From Clostridia bacterium (GTDB lineage Bacteria > Bacillota > Clostridia > Oscillospirales > Acutalibacteraceae), in the NCBI GenBank assembly GCA_900752115.1, contig CAADUC010000109.1, positions 1 to 12,161 of the forward strand: DNA of 12,161 nucleotides, given 5' to 3'. The notes under the pieces are model-generated. The model was not told where the DNA came from. It made no database searches and saw nothing but the letters and a program-made list of their open reading frames with translations. Shown here piece after piece: positions 7,690 through 12,161 of the stretch (position 1 is the stretch's first letter; each line of letters begins with the position of its first letter). The translations under genes were made by a program, and so were the position numbers.

Positions 7690-7728
7690 AAAAAAATCCC
7701 CCGCTTCCCGAAGAAGGAAAGCGGAGGA
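7690..7728 (-). terminator. Rho-independent terminator of the CcdA-thioredoxin gene
   Basis: On the minus strand a 13-bp stem (7728-7716 with 7709-7697, including two G-U pairs) with a 6-base loop is followed by seven T's (7696-7690). It begins 6 bases after the CcdA-thioredoxin stop codon and shields the next promoter at 7679. Confidence 0.93.
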
Positions 7729-7734
7729 TGGTAT

Positions 7735-9126
7735 TCACGATGCCTCAAGCGTCTGCTGAATCACATCCTGCATGACGCTCTTGCTGACGGCTCCGGGAAT
7801 ATAGCCGAGGATATCGCCGTTTTTGTCGATGAGGAAAGTGGTGGGGAAGGAGTTGATATAGAAGTAGCGGAACAGTTCGCCGGTTTCGTCCATGAGGACA
7901 GGATAGGTGTAGCCATTTTCCTCCAGGAAAGAGGCGATCCCGGCGGCATCTTCGTTATCCGCGCTGGAGGAGGCCTTGTCGGAGGCGGGATTGGCAACGC
8001 CGAGGATCACGACTTCATTCTCGTTGAGGCCGTATTCCTGATACAGTGCCTCGATATCGGGCATTTCCTGTTTGCAGTAGCCGCACCACGTGGTCCAGAA
8101 GTTGAGGAAAATCACTTTTCCCTCGTAATCACGAAGGTTGTGCGTGACGCCGTATTGATCCACCACGTCAACGTCAGGAGCGGGAATGGCGTTGCTTTCT
8201 TCACTGTCGGACGAGCTATCCGTATTGTCGGAACTGTCCGCGGCGTTCCCCGTTTCGGAAGCGGTGTCGGAGGCCGCGTTTTCCGCCTGCGATTCGTCTG
8301 TCTGCACATCGCTCTCTGCTGCGCTGCCTGTGGGATTGTTCTCCTCAGAGGAGGTTTCGGCGGAGGAGGAGACTGCGGTTCCGCCGCCCGCCGCGCCGCC
8401 GAAGCTGGACAAGTAACCGGTGAGACTGTTCATCCAGCCGGTGATCATCATCACGCCCATGAGAATCATCAGTACGCCGCCGATTTTGGCAGTGTAAGCC
8501 ACGACCTTCCGATGCTTTCGGAAGAAGTCCAGCACGGTTCCGGTGAACAGGCCGACGGCAAGGAAGGGGATGACAAATCCGAGCGTATACACGCCAATGA
8601 GCAGAAAGCCCGCTCCCGCCGAGGAGGCCGACGAGGCCATGATAAGCACTGAGGCCAGCGCGGGGCCGACGCACGGGGTCCAGGCGAAGCTAAACGTAAA
8701 GCCGAGCAGCAGAGCGGTCAGCGGGTTCATGGCAAGCTTGCCGAGGTTGAGCGGGAGTCTTTGCTCCTGGCTGAGCGCCTTTGACTGGAAGACGCCGAGC
8801 TGCAGAAGGCCGAACAGAATGACAATTACACCGCCAATGGTGGCAAACAGGCGCTGATTGCCGCTGAAGAAGCGCCCCACAGCGGTAAAGCCGAGACCGA
8901 GCAGGAAAAAGGTGAAACTGATGCCGAGCACAAAGAACAGCGTATTGAGAAAGACGGTTTTCCTTCGATAGCGCACAGCCCCGGACTCGTCGACAGAGCG
9001 CGTGCCGCCTGCAAGGTAGCTTACATACAGCGGTACAAGAGGGAGCACGCAGGGAGAGAAGAAGCTCAGAATGCCCTGCAAAAAAACGGTGAGTGCGGGA
9101 ACGCCGACGTTGATGTCAAATCCCAT
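7735..9126 (-). CDS. CcdA-type membrane thiol transporter fused to a TlpA/ResA-like thioredoxin domain
   Basis: A 463-residue fusion. Residues 8-235 form a CcdA/DsbD-like membrane domain with about six segments and the two redox cysteines in FSPCVLP (C26) and WTPCVGP (C152). A low-complexity Ser/Ala/Glu/Asp/Asn-rich linker (about 243-312) leads to a thioredoxin-like domain (about 313-463) with the active site WCGYC (C348, C351) and the cis-proline in SFPTT (P428). The arrangement should pass electrons from cytoplasmic thioredoxin across the membrane to an exported thioredoxin domain that reduces disulfides. No target such as methionine sulfoxide reductase or cytochrome c gene is adjacent, so the substrate is open. 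AAAGGA lies 10 bases upstream of the ATG. It forms a single-gene unit with its own promoter and terminator. Confidence 0.93.
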   Translation of the reverse strand: MGFDINVGVPALTVFLQGILSFFSPCVLPLVPLYVSYLAGGTRSVDESGAVRYRRKTVFLNTLFFVLGISFTFFLLGLGFTAVGRFFSGNQRLFATIGGVIVILFGLLQLGVFQSKALSQEQRLPLNLGKLAMNPLTALLLGFTFSFAWTPCVGPALASVLIMASSASSAGAGFLLIGVYTLGFVIPFLAVGLFTGTVLDFFRKHRKVVAYTAKIGGVLMILMGVMMITGWMNSLTGYLSSFGGAAGGGTAVSSSAETSSEENNPTGSAAESDVQTDESQAENAASDTASETGNAADSSDNTDSSSDSEESNAIPAPDVDVVDQYGVTHNLRDYEGKVIFLNFWTTWCGYCKQEMPDIEALYQEYGLNENEVVILGVANPASDKASSSADNEDAAGIASFLEENGYTYPVLMDETGELFRYFYINSFPTTFLIDKNGDILGYIPGAVSKSVMQDVIQQTLEAS

Positions 9127-9154
9127 ATGCGGTATTTCCTTTCCATCGTTTCTT

Positions 9155-9173
9155 GGGACAAGCTTCTTGTCCC
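9155..9173. promoter_or_regulatory. Perfect palindrome in the CcdA-thioredoxin leader
   Basis: GGGACAAG and CTTGTCCC (8 bp each) around a 3-base centre. It lies about 10-28 bases downstream of the predicted start and about 30 bases before the ATG. It could be an operator or a 5' RNA hairpin; there is no T run, so it is not a terminator. Confidence 0.6.
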
Positions 9174-9189
9174 TTTCTCTGTACGCTCT

Positions 9190-9218
9190 ATCCTACCCGA
9201 TTTTCGCCTTCTTGTAAA
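9190..9218 (-). promoter_or_regulatory. Promoter of the CcdA-thioredoxin gene
   Basis: On the minus strand TTTACA (9218-9213), 17-base spacer, TAGGAT (9195-9190). Transcription would start near 9183. The -35 box is 12 bases from the tandem repeat block. Confidence 0.72.
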
Positions 9219-9230
9219 GTAACTTAGTCC

Positions 9231-9302
9231 CCCCAGGCTGAGCCTGGACGTAATTCGCGCACGCAGCCCCAGGCTGAGCCTGGACGCAATTCGCGCACGC
9301 AG
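9231..9302. repeat. Two tandem 36-bp repeats, each with a palindrome
   Basis: Copies at 9231-9266 and 9267-9302 differ at one base only (T at 9251, C at 9287). Each holds the palindrome CCAGGCTGAGCCTGG (7-bp arms around one base). There are no spacers between them, so this is not a CRISPR. A weakly similar stretch follows at 9303-9320. Confidence 0.9.
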
Positions 9303-9382
9303 CCTCCGGCTGCCGGGCACGGAGCGAGAGGGCGCGGGCTTTGCTTTCGGCTTCGCCCCGCAAAACCCGCTTGCCGCGCGGC
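9299..9382. repeat. Cluster of GC-rich inverted repeats downstream of the XRE gene
   Basis: Three further palindromes follow the tandem repeats: GCAGCC-TCC-GGCTGC (9299-9313), an 11-bp arm pair with one mismatch (9334-9344 with 9360-9370) enclosing a small GGC/GCC stem, and GCCGCGCGGC (9373-9382). None is followed by a T run in either direction, so a canonical terminator is not supported, though the block may still slow transcription leaving the XRE gene. Confidence 0.75.
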
Positions 9383-9413
9383 CCGCGCTGCGTCCTCGGA
9401 GAGAGAAGGACAT

Positions 9414-9668
9414 TCATTCTTCTTCGCTCTTCTCCAATCCCGCGAAGAACTCATCGTAGGAGCAGCTGTAGATCCTATGCAGCGCGATGAGCACACTGGC
9501 ACGAATATTCAGTTCACCGCTTTCGTATTTCGCATAGGTTGTTCTGCCAATATCACAGCCAAATAATTGTAATTTTGCGCACAGCTTTTCCTGCGACAGT
9601 TTGCTCTGCAGTCGAAGCCTGCGCAGATTTTCTCCCATATTCCGATCCCGCCGTATTTTCTGTTCCAT
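9414..9668 (-). CDS. XRE-family helix-turn-helix regulator
   Basis: An 84-residue protein with a Cro/CI-type helix-turn-helix: NLRRLRLQSKLSQEKLCAKL (residues 14-33), then IGRTTYAKYESGELNIR (40-56) and ALHRIYSCSYDEFFAGL (62-78). Small regulators of this pattern are common in gut Clostridia and bind DNA as dimers. The ATG at 9668 is favoured by AAAGGA ending 7-8 bases upstream; an inner ATG at 9638 is possible. It is divergent from the SLOG-like gene, and the inverted repeats between them are likely binding sites. It may control itself and the accessory genes to the right; this is inferred from layout. Its target signal is unknown. Confidence 0.88.
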   Translation of the reverse strand: MEQKIRRDRNMGENLRRLRLQSKLSQEKLCAKLQLFGCDIGRTTYAKYESGELNIRASVLIALHRIYSCSYDEFFAGLEKSEEE

Positions 9669-9690
9669 AAGAACTTCCTTTCAGATAGCA

Positions 9691-9708
9691 TTGACCAGTA
9701 TTGGTTGC
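9691..9708. promoter_or_regulatory. Inverted repeat, candidate operator site 1
   Basis: TTGACC followed by AGTATTGGTTGC; the core ACCAGTATTGGT is an imperfect 12-bp palindrome. It overlaps the -35 box of the plus-strand promoter and lies about 25 bases upstream of the XRE start codon. It shares the ATTGACC word with site 2. Confidence 0.5.
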
Positions 9709-9733
9709 GAGTGTATTAATCGTATGCTATACT
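9705..9733 (+). promoter_or_regulatory. Promoter of the SLOG-like gene
   Basis: TTGCGA (9705-9710), 17-base spacer, TATACT (9728-9733). Transcription would begin near 9740. It is framed by the two candidate operator sites. No equally clear promoter was found for the divergent XRE gene. Confidence 0.72.
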
Positions 9734-9744
9734 GAAAGTAAATA

Positions 9745-9764
9745 TTGACCGTTATGTTGGTCAA
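9745..9764. promoter_or_regulatory. Inverted repeat, candidate operator site 2
   Basis: TTGACC-N8-GGTCAA, a perfect 6-bp arm pair just downstream of the predicted start of the SLOG-like transcript. Its spacing between ACC and GGT is 8 rather than 6 as in site 1, so the same protein may not bind both. Confidence 0.55.
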
Positions 9765-9781
9765 AAAAAGAGGAGAACAGA

Positions 9782-10133
9782 ATGCAGGCGTGTACTTTCT
9801 TTGGTCATCGTGATTGTCCGACTTGTCTGTACGAGCCAATCAAAAAATACTTATGGAATTGATTGAGAAGAAAGGCGTGAAAGTATTTTATGTCGGAACG
9901 CAGGGGAGTTTTGATCAATATGGAACTCCGTTTATCCGGAAGGTTTGGAGAAGGTTCCCAGACGATATGCAATTTCATGGAGGAATCGATGGATGGTTGA
10001 ACGAGCCGACCTCATTCTCTGTTGTATTGAACGAGAAAAGGGCGGTGCATGGCAGACGGTGCGATATGCTATGAAGCAAGGCAAGGATGTCATTAACCTT
10101 GCCAATGACGATGAAGCTGTAAACTTATTATAA
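9782..10133 (+). pseudogene. SLOG/DprA-fold small protein, frameshifted and internally deleted
   Basis: Translation starts at ATG 9782 (AGGAG six bases upstream) with MQACTFFGHRDCPTC, the typical start of a small SLOG-like protein family of Firmicutes. The frame stops at 9860. The homology continues in a second frame (ILMELIEKKGVKVFYVGTQG, then SFD, to about 9918) and then a third (YPEGLEKVPRRYAISWRNRW from 9933, then ADLILCCIERE and GKDVINLA) to the stop at 10131-10133. The first shift lies in a run of six A's at 9842-9847; one more A would restore the frame. At the second break the segment normally joining SFD to YPEG, which I recall as about 30 residues, is missing. SLOG domains bind nucleotide-derived ligands. 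The loss of the middle makes this a decayed gene rather than a phase-variable one. Confidence 0.78.
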
Positions 10134-10148
10134 CATTTATGTCACAAT

Positions 10149-10169
10149 CATTGCGAACGCAATGTTTTT
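10149..10169 (+). terminator. Small hairpin with T run after the SLOG-like gene
   Basis: CATTGC-GAAC-GCAATG (10149-10164) followed by five T's. The 6-bp stem is short, so termination would be weak. The same bases include the -35 box of the next promoter and a palindrome ATTGCG-AA-CGCAAT, so an operator role is equally possible. Confidence 0.45.
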
Positions 10170-10179
10170 GTGGTATAAT
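10151..10179 (+). promoter_or_regulatory. Sigma-A-type promoter of the XRE/P-loop gene group
   Basis: TTGCGA (10151-10156), 17-base spacer, TATAAT (10174-10179). It gives a leader of about 40 bases before the second XRE gene. Confidence 0.82.
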
Positions 10180-10223
10180 GAGATGAAATCATTTGTAATA
10201 CTGAAATACCGGAGGTAAACACA

Positions 10224-10439
10224 ATGGCTATCAGTTATAAAAAGCTTTGGAAACTTCTCATTGACCGTGATATGAAAAAGAAAGACCTTATGGCACTTGC
10301 CGGTGTCAGTCAATCGTCGATCACAAAAATGGGACACAACGATAATGTCAATACCGAGGTGTTGGTGAAAATCTGTCTGGCACTTAACTGTGATCTTGGA
10401 GACATTGCAGAGATCATTTTGCCAGAAGAACAAGCGTAA
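10224..10439 (+). CDS. Small XRE-family helix-turn-helix regulator
   Basis: A 71-residue protein starting MAISYKKLWKLLIDRDMKKK, then DLMALAGVSQSSITKM (helix-turn-helix, about residues 21-36) and VLVKICLALNCDLGDIAEI (46-64). This is the compact Cro/CI-type form made of little more than the DNA-binding domain. GGAGG lies 8 bases before the ATG and a strong promoter lies upstream. The P-loop gene starts 28 bases after its stop, so the two are probably co-transcribed. It likely controls its own promoter, where the -35 box overlaps a palindrome (10150-10163); this is inference. Confidence 0.9.
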   Translation: MAISYKKLWKLLIDRDMKKKDLMALAGVSQSSITKMGHNDNVNTEVLVKICLALNCDLGDIAEIILPEEQA

Positions 10440-10467
10440 AGACATCGAGTTTGATAAGGAGACTAAA

Positions 10468-10947
10468 ATGGCAAAAGTAATTCTGATCTGCGGAAAGATC
10501 TGCAGTGGAAAAAGTACATATGCTGAGCAGATGCGCGTTCAGAATCACGCCGCACTGCTCTCTGTAGATGAAATAACCCTTGCATTGTTCGGTCAGCATT
10601 GCGGTGATAAGCATGATGATTACGTGGAAAGAACACAGAACTACTTGTTCGACAAATCATTGGAGCTCATCGAGGCTGGAATCAACGTAGTTCTTGATTG
10701 GGGCTTCTGGATGAAAGAAGAACGTGACTATGCCCGCGAGTTCTATAATGGCCGAAATATAGAGTGCGAATTCCATTACATTGATATTAGCGATGAGACT
10801 TGGAAGGCACGCTTAATGAAAAGAAACAGTGCAATATTAGCCAAAGAAACAAGTGCCTATTATGTTGATGATAATCTTGCTGCTAAATTTGGTGCTCTAT
10901 TTGAAAAACCAAGCAGAGATGAAATCGACGTGTGGGTTGAGCAATAA
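10468..10947 (+). CDS. P-loop kinase-like ATP-binding protein (AAA_33/zeta-toxin-like fold)
   Basis: A 159-residue protein with Walker A GKICSGKST (residues 9-17), an acidic residue at D34 in LLSVDE, D77 in NVVLDWGFW, and a basic lid stretch RLMKRN (115-120). This order fits small P-loop kinases of the AAA_33 group, which phosphorylate small molecules or, in zeta toxins, nucleotide sugars. The ATG at 10468 is chosen for AAGGAG six bases upstream. It is followed by an aminoglycoside-phosphotransferase-like gene 27 bases later, a pairing I have seen in related bacteria. The substrate is not known. Toxin activity is possible by fold but nothing here proves it. Confidence 0.85.
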   Translation: MAKVILICGKICSGKSTYAEQMRVQNHAALLSVDEITLALFGQHCGDKHDDYVERTQNYLFDKSLELIEAGINVVLDWGFWMKEERDYAREFYNGRNIECEFHYIDISDETWKARLMKRNSAILAKETSAYYVDDNLAAKFGALFEKPSRDEIDVWVEQ

Positions 10948-10974
10948 GGGCAAGTTCCCGGGAGGATGCCACAG

Positions 10975-11274
10975 ATGAATTTTGTAACAAAAGAACCGAT
11001 AAACAAAGGCTGGTCCAGTGATAAGAAATACTGTGTTACCGATGAGAACGGTACACGGTATCTTCTGCGTGTTTCCGACATTGCACAGCACGACACGAAA
11101 CAGTCTGAATTCAATATGATGAAACAAGTGGCTTCCTTTGGGGTACCTATGTGCCAGCCAATCGAGTTCGGCACTTGTGATGAAGGCGTCTATTCCATCC
11201 AGAGCTGGATTGATGGTGATGACGCTGAAGAAATTATGTCAGCTCAGTCTGACACAGAGCAGTTGCAATATTAG
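10975..11274 (+). pseudogene. Aminoglycoside-phosphotransferase-like kinase, 3'-truncated
   Basis: About 96 residues remain of a protein that is normally near 260-300. The N-terminal kinase lobe is recognisable: INKGWSSDKKYCV (9-21), YLLRVSD (29-35), Glu45 in the following helix, and the hinge SWIDGDDAE (77-85). The catalytic HxD...N loop and the metal-binding DFG/IDF motif are absent because the sequence stops matching after SDTEQ (about 11262) and runs into LQY and a stop. The remnant cannot be an active kinase. The ATG at 10975 has GGAGG nine bases upstream; the ATG at 10966 touches that site. Members act on antibiotics, choline or other small hydroxyl compounds; this one is not specifically a resistance gene on sequence evidence. 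Confidence 0.82.
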
Positions 11275-11754
11275 TGCAGTTGTAATTTGAGATACATCGC
11301 AGATTCCCATTTCATCGAGAAAAATATTGAATCTCAACAAATCCAATCGGTATTGTTTTTCCGTATTGCCTGCCCGCAAGAGAGGTTTTCTGTATTCCAT
11401 AAAACTCTCTATGTCTTTTTTGAGACCTCCTTGAAGAACCTCCTCTGCTTTTTTGCGGCGAAATGTGTAGTTTCCTGTTTGCTGAAATTCATACAGAACA
11501 GTGGCACAATGATAGCGACGCTTTTGAAACTCAGAAAGATCCTCGTATCGGGCACCGTTATCGGTGTGCCTAATAACCGCTGCATATGCTTCTGCTGTGT
11601 AAGCATCATATCCGTTTTCACGCATAAATTGGGTAATCCACCGTGCATGACTTTCATAGTTTAGAACAGAACTTTCTGCATAGCCTCTGTTCCGCAAATA
11701 CTCCAGCAACGCACAGAAAGAATCCGGTAGTTTGATTGGGGTTCGCTTTTTCAT
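11239..11754 (-). pseudogene. Tyrosine-recombinase-like integrase, C-terminal catalytic part missing
   Basis: A 171-residue frame starting MKKRTPIKLPDSFCALLEYL (GAGG seven bases upstream), with two helical segments resembling the SAM-like core-binding domains of tyrosine recombinases: RGYAESSVLNYESHARWITQ (near 23-42) and LRAGNTEKQYRLDLLRFNIF (near 128-147). The catalytic R-H-R-Y domain, usually a further 170 or more residues, is absent. The homologous-looking part ends at ITTALILQ, about 11262-11275, exactly where the phosphotransferase remnant of the other strand also breaks off. I read both as cut by one rearrangement. Family assignment rests on domain pattern only, so confidence is moderate. 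Confidence 0.62.
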
Positions 11755-11767
11755 TTGTTTACCTCGC

Positions 11768-11819
11768 ATAATAGAAGTAGTAGTTTTTATAGTTCCTCTC
11801 CAAGAACTCCTTCTATTAT
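11768..11819. repeat. Inverted repeat in the recombinase leader
   Basis: ATAATAGAAG (11768-11777) and CTTCTATTAT (11810-11819) pair perfectly, and inside them AGTTC/GAACT (11791-11795 with 11804-11808) forms a second small stem. On the recombinase strand it covers the stretch between the predicted -10 box and the ribosome site. It may be an operator or a translation-limiting RNA fold. Confidence 0.6.
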
Positions 11820-11841
11820 ACAAGAATAATATTTATGTAAA
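11815..11841 (-). promoter_or_regulatory. Possible promoter of the recombinase gene
   Basis: On the minus strand TTTACA (11841-11836) and TATAAT (11820-11815) with a 15-base spacer. The -10 is perfect but the spacing is short, so strength is uncertain. Confidence 0.45.
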
Positions 11842-11896
11842 GTTACAGAAAACAAAGCTCCTTTGATTCTTTGCGTTTTGTCATGTTACTTTACAT
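11835..11896. repeat. Inverted repeat upstream of the recombinase gene
   Basis: ATGTAAAGTTAC (11835-11846) and GTTACTTTACAT (11885-11896) are reverse complements with one mismatch, 38 bases apart, in a very AT-rich stretch. Such pairs can be recombinase or accessory binding sites; this is a guess from position. Confidence 0.5.
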
Positions 11897-12032
11897 TTCT
11901 ATTTGCTTTTCATAAATGCTTAGCAAAGCAGATTATGTAATCACTTATATTGAGCATAGTTGGGGTGGAGCGGCGTCTTTTGCCGATTTGGCCAGGAGGA
12001 AGGGGAAAATAGTCTATAATTTGCAAAAACCA
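11897..12032. other. AT-rich intergenic stretch without recognisable gene
   Basis: Between the inverted repeat and the insertion-sequence end I see no gene. There is a small palindrome GATTA-TG-TAATC (11931-11942) and an abrupt GC-richer patch at about 11960-12005 that may be debris of an older element. Confidence 0.4.
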
Positions 12033-12161
12033 GGGGCTGTTGCAGAATGAAAACGCAAAAGCAATCTGCACAAGAAATTTAAGCAGACAATGAAAATCGG
12101 CCCTCGAGAGATGCGTTCTGCTTTTCTCGGGGACCGATTTGTGTGCATACTTTATTGTTGA
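12033..12161 (+). mobile_element. Probable left end of an insertion sequence (cut by the window edge)
   Basis: GGGGCTGTTGCAGAATGA (12033-12050) resembles the GG-CTGTTGCA-type terminal repeats of several insertion-sequence families (IS1182-like, also IS6-like). The element would extend to the right; no transposase start is visible before the edge. A subterminal hairpin follows. The second end cannot be seen, so this call rests on one end only. Confidence 0.4.
12094..12140. terminator. Hairpin inside the insertion-sequence end
   Basis: Arms 12094-12109 and 12125-12140 pair over 16 positions with one mismatch and one G-U pair, around a 15-base loop. The right arm ends in TTT. It could stop outside transcription from reading into the element, as subterminal hairpins in insertion sequences often do. 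Confidence 0.55.

Noticed and set aside
7567..8652. 361-residue plus-strand frame opposite the redox fusion gene
   Set aside because: It is antisense to the CcdA-thioredoxin frame with its conserved cysteine motifs, begins inside the GntR leader and has low-complexity Gly/His/Val composition.
9231..9302. CRISPR array because of the 36-bp period
   Set aside because: The copies touch each other with no spacers, and no cas gene is present.
9066..9502. Minus-strand frames running through the tandem repeats
   Set aside because: Repetitive peptides are produced by the 36-bp DNA repeat, a multiple of three; no ribosome site and overlap with the XRE gene.
9842..9847. Programmed frameshift or phase variation at the A run of the SLOG-like gene
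   Set aside because: A change in the run would fix only the first break; the downstream deletion and second frame change would still disrupt the protein.
10137..10445. 102-residue frame antisense to the second XRE gene
   Set aside because: Opposite strand has promoter, ribosome site and a clear helix-turn-helix protein.
11287..11664. Plus-strand frame antisense to the recombinase remnant
   Set aside because: No ribosome site; Cys/Phe-rich shadow of the recombinase frame.

Overview
The window looks like a chromosomal piece from a moderately GC-rich Gram-positive gut anaerobe, most likely a Clostridia/Oscillospiraceae-type Firmicute. The reasons are strong AGGAGG-type ribosome sites, consensus sigma-A promoters with 17-bp spacers, a YtrA-type GntR/ABC cluster, a membrane transglutaminase operon, and small XRE regulators of a kind common in that group. 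No rRNA, tRNA or CRISPR array was seen. GC falls sharply to the right: hand counts give 57% in 781-840, 42% in 10561-10620 and 28% in 11821-11880.

Left part (1-5161), housekeeping-like. The 5' end of a class-3 aldehyde dehydrogenase gene leaves the window on the minus strand. Divergently, a TTGAGA-N17-TATAAT promoter drives a tightly packed three-gene operon: MoxR AAA+ ATPase, DUF58 protein, and a membrane-anchored transglutaminase-like protein. This is a classic conserved trio, probably a chaperone plus partners acting at the cell envelope.

Middle part (5162-9230), minus-strand units. A 365-base convergent gap contains a 111-bp imperfect palindrome with perfect 18-bp ends. Then comes an autoregulated cassette of GntR repressor, ABC ATPase and membrane permease, with a clear promoter and an operator just downstream of it. 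Next is a CcdA-thioredoxin fusion for moving reducing power across the membrane, with its own promoter, a palindrome in the leader and a strong terminator.

Right part (9231-12161), accessory. It opens with a GC-rich, palindrome-packed block that includes two 36-bp tandem repeats. A small XRE regulator diverges from a decayed SLOG-like gene, with inverted repeats around the shared promoter region. There follow a second small XRE regulator, a P-loop kinase-like protein and an aminoglycoside-phosphotransferase-like gene cut off at about 11262. At that junction it abuts a tyrosine-recombinase-like gene on the other strand that has also lost its C-terminal part. The window ends in what looks like the left end of an insertion sequence. 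This part is best read as a degraded mobile or accessory island. No complete new system is proven, but the regulator/SLOG/P-loop/phosphotransferase grouping and the two palindromic intergenic elements are the most interesting items.
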